Assembly: GCF_013816785.1 (NCBI RefSeq)
Contig: NZ_JACDDV010000001.1
Span: forward strand, 1 to 64,000
DNA: 64,000 nt
Origin: Sphingomonas sp.
GTDB taxonomy: Bacteria; Pseudomonadota; Alphaproteobacteria; Sphingomonadales; Sphingomonadaceae
Reading direction: 5' to 3'
Both the position numbers and the translations under genes were made by a program. The notes under the pieces were generated by a model that was not told where the DNA came from, made no database searches, and saw only the letters and a list, made by a program, of their open reading frames with translations. Below, in pieces: positions 55,629-64,000 of this stretch. Numbering within the stretch: the first letter of the stretch is position 1; every line of letters begins with the position of its first letter.

Positions 55629-56951
55629 TCAGGTTTCCGGCGCCGGGGCTGGACGATGCGACGGCGCGTGCGGCGGCTCGATGTCGACTGGCTCTTCGGA
55701 GTCGAGCGTTCCTTCCCAGCGGGCCACGACCACGGACGCCACGGCGTTGCCAACAACGTTGGTCGCCGATCGGCCCATGTCGAGGAAGTGGTCGACGGCT
55801 AGGATCAGCAGCAGGCCGGCCTCGGGGATCTTGAACATCGACAGGGTAGCGGCGATCACCACCAGCGATGCGCGTGGTACGCCGGCCATGCCCTTGGAGG
55901 TGATCATCAGCACTAGCAGCATGGTGATTTGCTGCCCCAACGTCAGGTCGATACCGTAGGCCTGGGCGATGAAGATCGACGCGAAGGTCATGTACATCAT
56001 CGAGCCATCGAGGTTGAACGAATAACCGAGCGGCAGGACGAAGCTGGCGATCCGCGACGGCACTCCAAACCGGTCGAGGGCTTCGAGTGTCCGCGGGTAG
56101 GCGGCCTCGCTCGACGCGGTCGAAAAGGCGAGCACGACAGGATCGCGGATGTAGCGGACGAGGTGCCGCGTCCGCGAGCCGACGATGACGAAGGCGGCAC
56201 CGATCAGGATCGCCCACAGGAGGGCCAGGCCGAGGTAGAAGCTGCCGACGAACTTGCCGAAGGTCGCGATGATTTCCGGTCCACGCTCGGCAATCGCGCT
56301 GGCAACCGCGGTGAACACCGCGAAGGGCGCGAAGCGCATGACGTAATTGGTCAGTTGGAGCATCACCTGCACAAGCGACTCGACTCCGCGGACGATCGGC
56401 TTGCCCCGCTCGCCAACGGCGGTCAGCGCGACCCCGAAGAAGATCGAGAAGATGACGATCGGCAGGATTTCGTTGCTGCTCATCGCCTCGAAGATCGACG
56501 CGGGAACGAGGTGGCTGACGAAATCCTTGAGGTTGAACGCGGCCGTTTCAATGCCGCTGGCCGCTGTCACGGGCGGGATCGGCAGGCCGAGGCCGACACC
56601 GGGTTGGAGGAGGTTGACGAGCACCAGGCCCAGACTGAGCGAGACAAAGGTCGCGCCGATGAACCAGCCGAGCGAGCGCAGGCCGACACGGCCGAGCGCG
56701 GCGATGTCGCCCATATGGGCGATGCCGGCGACGAGCGTCGAGAAGACCAGCGGTGCGATGATCATCTTGATCAGGCGGAGGAACAACGTGGTGACGATGC
56801 TCAGATACTCGGCGATTTGCTTCAACCGCTCGGCGCTCTCGGGCGATCCATCGTCGATCGCGGCATTGGTCGCCCATCCAGCGATGATCCCGAGCACTAG
56901 CGCGAACAATATGTAACGGGTCAATTTCGTAGCCAAGGCGCCCTCCGGCAA
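55629..56951 (-). CDS. Dicarboxylate/amino acid:cation symporter (DAACS)
   Basis: MIIAPLVFSTLVAGIAHMGD, FVLPLGYSFNLDGSMMYMTFASIFIAQAYG, DHFLDMGRSATNVVGNAVASVVVA. Confidence 0.92.
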   Translation of the reverse strand: MPEGALATKLTRYILFALVLGIIAGWATNAAIDDGSPESAERLKQIAEYLSIVTTLFLRLIKMIIAPLVFSTLVAGIAHMGDIAALGRVGLRSLGWFIGATFVSLSLGLVLVNLLQPGVGLGLPIPPVTAASGIETAAFNLKDFVSHLVPASIFEAMSSNEILPIVIFSIFFGVALTAVGERGKPIVRGVESLVQVMLQLTNYVMRFAPFAVFTAVASAIAERGPEIIATFGKFVGSFYLGLALLWAILIGAAFVIVGSRTRHLVRYIRDPVVLAFSTASSEAAYPRTLEALDRFGVPSRIASFVLPLGYSFNLDGSMMYMTFASIFIAQAYGIDLTLGQQITMLLVLMITSKGMAGVPRASLVVIAATLSMFKIPEAGLLLILAVDHFLDMGRSATNVVGNAVASVVVARWEGTLDSEEPVDIEPPHAPSHRPAPAPET

Positions 56952-57033
56952 AATAGGGTGCCACCCAAGCGGTTGCCGCCTATCGCGTCAAGACGGGGTT
57001 GCGCCGTAGCGCGCGGCGCGCCATCGCCGCGCG

Positions 57034-57834
57034 ATGCCAAGCCTCGACGATCTCGACCCGCGCTACCGCCTCATCCTGTGCGACATCTGGGGCGTGGTGC
57101 ACGACGGCGGCGCATTATTGCCCGGAGCGGTGGACCGGTTGCTGCGCTTCAAAAGGGAAGGGCGATCCGTGGTGCTGATCACCAACGCCCCGCGCTCGGC
57201 CGATACCGTGGCGAGCGGCCTCGACCGGCTCGGGCTTCCGCGAGCGGCTTACGACGCGATTACCAGTAGCGGCGAGGCCGGTATCGCGGCGCTGACCTCG
57301 CCGCCACGGCCGGTCGGTTTTCTTGGCACCAGCGACGATCGGGCCGATCTGGTTTCACGCGGGGTGATCGTCATTGACTCCGGCTTCACCGAGATCGTTT
57401 GCACCGGGACGAGCAAGCGGAGCGACCAGCCGAGCGACTATTTTGCGCGGCTCGAAGCGCTCGCCTCGGCCGGCGTGACATTCCATTGCCTCAACCCCGA
57501 CCGGGTCGTCATCCGGTCGGGCGTGCGCGAAGCATGTGCCGGGGCGCTGGCCGATCTTTACGAACAGCTCGGTGGGAAGGTGGTCTGGTATGGCAAGCCG
57601 CATGCGCCGATCTATGACCATGCGCTGTTGCTGGGCGGCAATCCGCCGCGCAACGCGGTGCTGGCGATCGGCGATGCGCTGCACACCGACATTTTAGGCG
57701 CGGCGCGCTACGGCATCGACGCGGTCTATGTCAGCCACGGCATCCACGACGGCGAGCCGATCCCGACAGGCTTCGCGGCGCTTCACGGGCTCGGCGATTG
57801 GCACCCAATCCTAACGGTCGCCAACCTCCTTTAG
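57034..57834 (+). CDS. TIGR01459-type HAD-superfamily hydrolase
   Basis: YRLILCDIWGVVHDGGALLPGA, VLITNAPRS, WYGKPHAPIYDHAL, AIGDALHTDILGAARYGIDAVYVSHGIHDGE. Confidence 0.9.
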   Translation: MPSLDDLDPRYRLILCDIWGVVHDGGALLPGAVDRLLRFKREGRSVVLITNAPRSADTVASGLDRLGLPRAAYDAITSSGEAGIAALTSPPRPVGFLGTSDDRADLVSRGVIVIDSGFTEIVCTGTSKRSDQPSDYFARLEALASAGVTFHCLNPDRVVIRSGVREACAGALADLYEQLGGKVVWYGKPHAPIYDHALLLGGNPPRNAVLAIGDALHTDILGAARYGIDAVYVSHGIHDGEPIPTGFAALHGLGDWHPILTVANLL

Positions 57835-59870
57835 GCGGCCTCCGCGACCCGCGCTTGAACCACCTTTTCGGCCAGCGTGCCGTTGAGTTCGGCAAGATGG
57901 TCGAACTCGGCTTCATAGGTCGCCAGGCCGTGGCTAAGCGATCGAAGTTCGGCTTCCAACCCGTCGAGTTCGCTCTCCGGAACCAGCGCCTCGATCCGGT
58001 CCCAGCCGGTCCAGCCGTCGCGCGGGCCAAGCCCGAGCATCTGTCCGCGTCGGCTCGCCACCGCCGAAGAGACGCGGCTCGTCGAGGGCGCGGGTGTGAC
58101 CAACACGAGCTTCTGAACCGGCTCGAGCAAGTGCGACGCCGCTTCGGCCAGCGCTTCCTGCATCGCGATTCGCCCGGCGAGGCGGAAGGCGAGTTCGCTC
58201 GAATCGACGCTGTGATAGCTGCCGTCGGTCAGCGTCACCGCGACATCGACCACCGGGAAGCCGAGCGGGCCTTTGGCCATCGCATCGCGTACCCCATGCT
58301 CGACCGCCGGGATCCATTGCTTGGGTACCGTCCCCCCGGAGATATTCTCCTCAAAGCGGAAGCCCTCGCCCGGGGCCAAGGGACGAAGCTCAATGATGAC
58401 ATCGCCGAACTGGCCATGCCCGCCCGATTGCTTCTTGTGCCGCCCGCGCTTGGTGACGTGGCGGCGGATCGATTCGCGATAGCCGATCGACGGCGCGCGA
58501 TGGGTCACTTCGACCCCATAGCGGCGCTTCAATTTGGCCAAGGTGGTCTTCAGATGTTCGTCGTTGACCCCCTTCAACCGCATCTCATGGCTCGCCTCGT
58601 CCTGCTCCAGGGTCAAGCTCTGATCTTCCTCGAGGATGCGATTGAGCGCTCCCGACAGCCGCACATCGTCCTTGCGATCGGCCGGCTCGATCGCCAGCGC
58701 GCAATTGCGCGACGGCAAGTCGATGTCGATCGCCGGCGGCAGCTTGCCGGTGCCGAGCCAGTCGCCGGTCTTGACTCCATCGACCTTGGCCACCGCGACG
58801 AGGTCGCCATCGGCCGCTTCGCTGACCTTGGCGGTTTTGTCGCCCTGAACCGAGAATAGCGCCCCAAGCCGGCCGTCGTCGCCCGACGAACTCTTATAGT
58901 CGCTCCCTTCGCGGATGGTACCGCCGATCGCACGGGCCAGTGCCAGACGTCCGACGGTGCCGCCGTGAAAAACCTTGAAGGTGTAAAGGGCAGGGGTCTC
59001 GACGCCGAGCCGGGCTCCGCTCGATTCCGGTCCCGGCGCTTCGTGGCGCAGCGCCTTGAGCAGGCGCCGCACGCCCCAGCCGTTGTGAGCCGATCCGAAC
59101 AGCACCGACACGCCGAGGTTGTCGCTTGTCTCGCGCTTCAGATCGGCGAAGATGGTGCCCGGCTCGGGCACCACATCCATCAGCAGCTGTTCGAGTAGCG
59201 TGTCATCGTGATCGGCGAGCTGCTCGAGCAATTGCGTGCGAGCCTGGGCCTCGCGATCGGCCAGCTCCGACGGCAGCTCGATCCGCTCGGATGGCTTGCC
59301 GGGCACATATTGGAACGCCCGTTCGAGCGCGACGTCGACGAAGCCGGTAACTTTCTCCCCATCACGGATCGGGATCTGGCGGGCGATCAGCGGGGACACG
59401 CTCATCGGCTGCAACGCGGTCAGCAAATCGCGGATGCGGCCATGCGCCTGGTCGATGCGGTTGACGAACAGCAGATGGGGGATGCCGAGCTCGTCGAGCG
59501 CGCGCAGCGCCGGCGCGGCTAGCGCGGCCCGCGCGGGGTCGGGATCGACCACGACGATGGCGAGATCGGCGACGGCGATCGCCCGCGCGGCGTCGGCACA
59601 AAAGCCAATCGAGCCGGGCGCGTCGATGATCGCGAATTTATCGCCCAAATGAGAAAAGTGTAGAAGATTGGTCTCGGTCGATCCGCCGCGCGCGCGCGCT
59701 TCGGCGCTGGCATCGCCGATGCTGGTTCCGCTGGCGACCGAGCCCTGCCGGTCGATCGTGCCGCTGGCGAACAGCAGAGCTTCGGCAAGGCTGGTCTTGC
59801 CCGCGCCGGCCGGTCCGACCAGCGCGATGACCCTCGTGCCTTTGGATTCTCCCGTGGATTCTCTGGGCAT
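57831..59870 (-). CDS. EF-G-like translational GTPase paralogue
   Basis: Five-domain EF-G-like protein (679 aa); G1 GPAGAGKTS, switch II DAPGSIGF, G4 NRID; domain IV GGHGQFGDVIIELRPLAPGEGFRFEENISGGTVPKQWIPAVEHG. Confidence 0.88.
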   Translation of the reverse strand: MPRESTGESKGTRVIALVGPAGAGKTSLAEALLFASGTIDRQGSVASGTSIGDASAEARARGGSTETNLLHFSHLGDKFAIIDAPGSIGFCADAARAIAVADLAIVVVDPDPARAALAAPALRALDELGIPHLLFVNRIDQAHGRIRDLLTALQPMSVSPLIARQIPIRDGEKVTGFVDVALERAFQYVPGKPSERIELPSELADREAQARTQLLEQLADHDDTLLEQLLMDVVPEPGTIFADLKRETSDNLGVSVLFGSAHNGWGVRRLLKALRHEAPGPESSGARLGVETPALYTFKVFHGGTVGRLALARAIGGTIREGSDYKSSSGDDGRLGALFSVQGDKTAKVSEAADGDLVAVAKVDGVKTGDWLGTGKLPPAIDIDLPSRNCALAIEPADRKDDVRLSGALNRILEEDQSLTLEQDEASHEMRLKGVNDEHLKTTLAKLKRRYGVEVTHRAPSIGYRESIRRHVTKRGRHKKQSGGHGQFGDVIIELRPLAPGEGFRFEENISGGTVPKQWIPAVEHGVRDAMAKGPLGFPVVDVAVTLTDGSYHSVDSSELAFRLAGRIAMQEALAEAASHLLEPVQKLVLVTPAPSTSRVSSAVASRRGQMLGLGPRDGWTGWDRIEALVPESELDGLEAELRSLSHGLATYEAEFDHLAELNGTLAEKVVQARVAEAA

Positions 59871-59984
59871 GCGACTCTCCTTCCTCCGGGTTGACGGGGG
59901 CGCCGAGTCGCGCGTCGAGCGGCAAGGCGCTCTTCAGACTAAGAGCGTCGGACTCGGGACGAGCAATTGCAAGGGGGGATAACT

Positions 59985-60076
59985 CCCCTCCCGCGTGCGG
60001 GAGGGGCCGGGGGTGGGGTTGCTACGATGGGCCGTGGTCCCACCCCTCAATCGCCTCCCGCATGGGGGAGGGGAGG
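59985..60076. repeat. Composite palindromic intergenic repeat (REP/BIME-like)
   Basis: CCCCTCCCGC-gt-GCGGGAGGGG (59985-60006), GGGGTGGG...CCCACCCC, then CCTCCC...GGGAGG; outer arms CTCCCCTCCC/GGGAGGGGAG also complementary. Confidence 0.75.
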
Positions 60077-60081
60077 CATCC

Positions 60082-61005
60082 TTACGCCGCCGGCAGCAAT
60101 CGCTGCTCGCCGGCCAGCCGGATCAGCGCCGCCTGCAGCTTCTCGAAGGCGCGCACCTCGATCTGACGGATGCGCTCGCGGCTGACACCGTAAACTTGGC
60201 TCAAATCCTCGAGCGTCTTGGGCTCATCGATCAGGCGGCGTTCGGTCAGGATATGTTTTTCGCGGTCGTTGAGGTTGCCCATCGCTTCTACCAAAAGGTC
60301 GTGGCGAACCCGCCGTTCCTCGTCATCGGCGATCAACTCGTCCTGCAACGGCCCATTGTCGACCAGAAAATCCTGCCATTGGCCTTCGCCGCCCTCGTCG
60401 CCCTTGAGCGGAGCATTGAGACTGGTGTCGCCGCCCATGCCCATGCGGCGGTTCATCGAAATGACCTCGGCCTCGGTGACGCCAAGATCGGTGGCGATCT
60501 TGGTGACGTCGGCGGGCTTTAGATCGCCTTCCTCGAACGCCTCGATCTGGTTCTTCATCCGGCGAAGGTTGAAGAACAGCTTCTTCTGGGCTGCGGTCGT
60601 GCCCATTTTGACCAAGCTCCACGAGCGCAGGATGAATTCCTGGATCGAGGCGCGGATCCACCACATGGCATAGGTGGCGAGGCGGAAGCCCCTTTCGGGC
60701 TCGAACTTCTTCACGCCCTGCATCAGGCCGATGTTCCCTTCGGAGATGAGCTCGCTGACCGGCAGACCGTAGCCGCGGTAGCCCATCGCGATCTTGGCGA
60801 CGAGGCGCAGGTGCGAATTGACGAGGCGGGCAGCAGCGTCGGTGTCGCCTTGCTCGCGCCAGCGGGTGGCCAGCATGAATTCCTCCTCGGGGGCGAGGAT
60901 CGGGAATTTCTTGATTTCGGTCAAATAGCGGTTGAGCCCGGCTTCGCCGCCAGAGGCGGGAATCGATACAATCCGCTTTGCATTCGCCCCAATTGCCTTC
61001 GCCAT
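60082..61005 (-). CDS. rpoH: RNA polymerase heat-shock sigma factor RpoH
   Basis: LNRYLTEIKKFPILAPEEEFMLATRW, SEGNIGLMQGVKKFEPERGFRLATYAMWWIRASIQEFILRSWSLVKMGTTAAQKKLFFNLRR, SRERIRQIEVRAFEKLQ. Confidence 0.93.
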   Translation of the reverse strand: MAKAIGANAKRIVSIPASGGEAGLNRYLTEIKKFPILAPEEEFMLATRWREQGDTDAAARLVNSHLRLVAKIAMGYRGYGLPVSELISEGNIGLMQGVKKFEPERGFRLATYAMWWIRASIQEFILRSWSLVKMGTTAAQKKLFFNLRRMKNQIEAFEEGDLKPADVTKIATDLGVTEAEVISMNRRMGMGGDTSLNAPLKGDEGGEGQWQDFLVDNGPLQDELIADDEERRVRHDLLVEAMGNLNDREKHILTERRLIDEPKTLEDLSQVYGVSRERIRQIEVRAFEKLQAALIRLAGEQRLLPAA

Positions 61006-61064
61006 ATTCTCGTTCACTCCCACGGGGCAGAGCCGCTGAACAAGCGCCCATACCCGCCTAGACC

Positions 61065-62033
61065 TTATACACCAAGCGCGCTTAATAGTTGCTGCATGTC
61101 CGACGGAAGGGCGCTGTCGAACGACAAACGACCCTTGGTTACTGGGTGGACGAAGCCGAGGTGCGCGGCGTGCAGCGCCTGGCGATGAAAACCCAAAACG
61201 TTCAGCAACTCGCGATGCGCCATTCGGGAGCGGCCGTAGACCGGATCGCCGACCAGCGGGTGGCCGATCGATGCCATGTGGACGCGCACCTGGTGGGTTC
61301 GCCCGGTTTCCAGCCGGCACTCGACCAGCGCCGCCTCCCTTAATTTCGTCAGCAGGCGCCAATGGGTTACAGCCCGCTTGCCTCGATTTTCGCCGACGAT
61401 CGCGATCTTCTTGCGGTCGTGCGACGAGCGGGCGAGCGGGGCGTCGACCGTTCCGGCAGCGAGGTGCGGGACGTCCGACACGATCGCCAGATAGCGCCGG
61501 TCGACCGTGTGCGCCGCGAATTGTTTCGCCAGCCCCTCATGGGCAAGGTCATGCTTTGCGACCACCAGCAGTCCCGATGTGTCCTTGTCGATCCGATGGA
61601 CGATACCTGGTCGCGCCACCCCGCCGATCCCGCTCAACGAGCCGCCGCAATGGTGGAGCAACGCGTTGACCAGGGTCCCGTCGCGATTGCCGGCGGCGGG
61701 ATGGACGACTAGGCCGGCGGGCTTGTCGACCACCAGCAGATGCTCGTCCTCGAATGCGATGACGAGCGGGATTTCCTGCGGCTCATTATGCGTCGGGGTC
61801 GGGTCGGGGATGACCAGCGTGAACCGCTCGTCGCCCTTGACCTTGATCGCCGGGTCCCGGACCGCTTCGCCCTCGCGGGTCAGCGCGCCCGCCTTGGTCA
61901 GCACCTTCAGCCGCTCGCGCGACAGGGTCGGAATGCTCGCCGCCAGCGCGCGGTCGAGGCGCCAACCGGCATGGCCGGCGTCCAGCACAATGTCCACAAT
62001 TTGATGCCCCACAATTTGATGCCCCCCGGCCAT
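61065..62033 (-). CDS. rluD: RluA/RluD family ribosomal pseudouridine synthase
   Basis: S4 domain; GIVHRIDKDTSGLLVVAKHDLAHEGL, LETGRTHQVRVHMASIGHPLVGDPVYG. Confidence 0.92.
   Translation of the reverse strand: MAGGHQIVGHQIVDIVLDAGHAGWRLDRALAASIPTLSRERLKVLTKAGALTREGEAVRDPAIKVKGDERFTLVIPDPTPTHNEPQEIPLVIAFEDEHLLVVDKPAGLVVHPAAGNRDGTLVNALLHHCGGSLSGIGGVARPGIVHRIDKDTSGLLVVAKHDLAHEGLAKQFAAHTVDRRYLAIVSDVPHLAAGTVDAPLARSSHDRKKIAIVGENRGKRAVTHWRLLTKLREAALVECRLETGRTHQVRVHMASIGHPLVGDPVYGRSRMAHRELLNVLGFHRQALHAAHLGFVHPVTKGRLSFDSALPSDMQQLLSALGV
61994..62025. repeat. 15-bp tandem duplication at the 5' end of rluD
   Basis: acaatttgatgcccc occurs twice, 15 nt apart (61996 and 62011); encodes HQIVG-HQIVD. Confidence 0.85.
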
Positions 62034-62115
62034 GACTGGGTCATTTGGGAAGCGCGCTTTCGGGTTTCAATACGCACTCTTGCTTCAGGTTATACTCTCG
62101 CGCATCAATCGCGGC

Positions 62116-62766
62116 ATGAACGCGATCGATTTGGCGAGCCTGATGTGCTCGCGACTGTGCCACGATCTACTGTCGCCCGTCGGCGCGCTCAACAACGGCA
62201 TCGAGCTGCTTGCCGACGAGCAGGATCCGGACATGCGCGAGCGTTGCCTCGAGCTACTCGCGGAAAGCGCCAAGGCCAGCGCCAACAAGCTCAAATTCTT
62301 TCGGCTCGCGTTCGGCGCGGGTGGCGGATTCGGCGAGGAGATCGACACGCGCGAGGCGAAGGGCGCGCTCGAAGGCTTGTACGGGGCCGACAAAAGGATC
62401 GAGCTTGGCTGGATCGTCGCCGATGACAGGCTGTCGAAGGGCGCGATCAAGCTACTGCTCAATCTCGGCATGATCGCCGGCGATGCGCTGGTCCGCGGCG
62501 GGCGGCTCGACGTTGGGGTCGAACAGCGCGGCGGCGCGCTCGAGATGGTGATCCGCGCCGAAGGCCCTCGCATCCTGCTCGATCCCAAGCTGCGCGAGAC
62601 GATCGCCAAGGGCCATGCTGACGGCGAGGTCGAGCCGCGCGCCGCCGGAGCTTGGCTGGCGCACAGCTTGGCGGCCGAGGCTGGCGGCACAATTCAGCTC
62701 AGCGATCCGGCCGATGAAGTGCTGCTGATCGGCGTGACGCTGCCGAAGGCGCATGGACAGGACTAA
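62116..62766 (+). CDS. chpT: Histidine phosphotransferase ChpT
   Basis: MNAIDLASLMCSRLCHDLLSPVGALNNGIELLADEQDP... degenerate HK-like ATPase fold; start trimmed from 62032. Confidence 0.9.
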   Translation: MNAIDLASLMCSRLCHDLLSPVGALNNGIELLADEQDPDMRERCLELLAESAKASANKLKFFRLAFGAGGGFGEEIDTREAKGALEGLYGADKRIELGWIVADDRLSKGAIKLLLNLGMIAGDALVRGGRLDVGVEQRGGALEMVIRAEGPRILLDPKLRETIAKGHADGEVEPRAAGAWLAHSLAAEAGGTIQLSDPADEVLLIGVTLPKAHGQD

Positions 62767-62778
62767 CGCGGCATTAAC
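62763..62778 (+). promoter_or_regulatory. Candidate CtrA box upstream of cheA
   Basis: CTAA-cgcggca-TTAAC, one mismatch to TTAA-N7-TTAAC; 53 nt before the cheA start. Confidence 0.45.
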
Positions 62779-62831
62779 ACCTTGGCGGCATAGAGGGACC
62801 AAGCAACTTATTGCATGGGGCCTCGCCGCCG

Positions 62832-64000
62832 ATGGACGACCTGATTGCCGACTTCGTGGCCGAGTGCCGGGAAATGCTCGAAGCACTGGGCGGTGAAATC
62901 GTCGCCTGGGAAGCCAGCCCCGGCGACCGCGCCCGGCTCGACAATATTTTTCGCTTCGTCCACACCGTCAAAGGCAATTGCGGCTTTTTCGAATTTCCGC
63001 GGCTCGAGGCGCTGAGCCATGCCGCCGAGGATGCGCTGGCCGACTGCCGCTCGGGCCGGCGCTCGCCCGATTATGCACTGGTCAGCGCGGTACTCGCGGT
63101 GATCGACCGGATCGGCGAGATGATCGCGGCGATCGATGCCGGCGAAGAGATGCCCGGCAGCGACGACGCGCCCCTGATCCAGGCGCTCGAACCGGGCGCC
63201 GAAGGACCGATCGCCGCCGCGCCTGCCAACACGGCCGAAGGAACAGCCAAGGGGGCTCCCGCGGCGCCGCGCACCATCCGTTTGTCAGTCGAGCTGCTCG
63301 ACCGGGTGATGTCGGGCGTGTCGGACATGGTGCTGGCGCGCAACGAACTGTCGCGCCGGCTGCGCGAAGCGCCGGGGGACGTGGCGGTTGACGGGGCGTT
63401 CGAGCGTTTGTCCGGCATCATCGCCGAGATGCGCGACGCCATCACCCGGACCCGCATGCAGCGGATCGAAAACCTGTTCGTCGCCCTGCCGCGCATGGTT
63501 CGCGACCTTTCGGGCGAGCTTGGCAAGCAAGTGCTGGTTGATATCGACGGCGGCGATGTCGAACTCGATCGCGAAATGATCGAGATGATCCGCGATCCGT
63601 TGACACATATCATTCGCAATGCGGTCGATCACGGCATCGAAGTCCCCGCCGAGCGGCGCGCGGCCGGCAAGCGCGAAATCGGCCTCGTGTCGGTCTCGGC
63701 GCGCCAGTCGGGCAACCAGATTTTGATCGACATCGTCGACGACGGAAGGGGCATCGATGGCAAGAAATTGCTGCAAAAGGCGATCGATAACGGCCTCGAC
63801 AAGGACGAAGCGGCCAAACTCGGCAAGACCGAACAGCTCGCGCTGATCTTCGAGGCCGGCCTGTCGACCGCGAACGAGGTCACGTCGATCTCGGGCCGCG
63901 GGGTCGGGATGGACGTCGTCCGCTCGAACGTCGAGCGAATCGGCGGCGTCGTCGAGGTTGATTCGGCGCCGGGCAAGGGCACCCGCATGACGTTGCGCGT
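62832..64000 (+). CDS. cheA: Chemotaxis histidine kinase CheA (3' end outside window)
   Basis: Frame from ATG 62832 open to the end (missing from the ORF track): HPt MDDLIADFVAECREMLEAL...FRFVHTVKGNCGFFEFPRLEALSHAAEDAL; DPLTHIIRNAVDHGIE; SGRGVGMDVVRSNVERIGG. Confidence 0.93.
   Translation, partial: MDDLIADFVAECREMLEALGGEIVAWEASPGDRARLDNIFRFVHTVKGNCGFFEFPRLEALSHAAEDALADCRSGRRSPDYALVSAVLAVIDRIGEMIAAIDAGEEMPGSDDAPLIQALEPGAEGPIAAAPANTAEGTAKGAPAAPRTIRLSVELLDRVMSGVSDMVLARNELSRRLREAPGDVAVDGAFERLSGIIAEMRDAITRTRMQRIENLFVALPRMVRDLSGELGKQVLVDIDGGDVELDREMIEMIRDPLTHIIRNAVDHGIEVPAERRAAGKREIGLVSVSARQSGNQILIDIVDDGRGIDGKKLLQKAIDNGLDKDEAAKLGKTEQLALIFEAGLSTANEVTSISGRGVGMDVVRSNVERIGGVVEVDSAPGKGTRMTLR

Overview
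This 64 kb, GC-rich, gene-dense window is a chromosomal core region from an alphaproteobacterium, most likely Sphingomonadales (inferred from gene content and order). I see no rRNA, tRNA, CRISPR array, prophage, transposase or integrase. About 59 protein-coding genes are supported. The left edge holds two exosortase-A-associated genes. Other recognisable blocks are: truA-fmt // recR-def; a chvI-chvG-hprK-rapZ-EIIA(Man)-HPr regulatory block divergent from pckA; an lptD-surA-pdxA-ksgA operon; purN/purM; hda-ppk1-ppx; aspS and a PPK2-family gene; smpB-DUF2062-cckA-REC-recA; rpoH-rluD // chpT-cheA (cheA is cut by the window end). I found no convincing new multi-gene system. The most useful observations are: (1) a TrmH/SpoU methyltransferase whose conserved N-terminus has no ATG/GTG/TTG start and seems to begin at ATT or CTG overlapping the HPr stop codon; (2) a conserved hypothetical gene after pckA split by an apparent single-base frameshift; (3) a PurN fused to a C-terminal MmcQ/YjbR-like domain; (4) a PPK2 paralogue with altered acidic motif residues; (5) an EF-G-like GTPase lacking the usual switch II histidine; (6) a 17-Cys Csp-like copper storage protein; (7) a GTTC-N7-GTTC SOS box before recA; (8) a candidate CtrA box between chpT and cheA; (9) five convergent gene pairs that overlap by exactly 4 nt at their stop codons. 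No searches were run; product names come from recognising the translated sequences.
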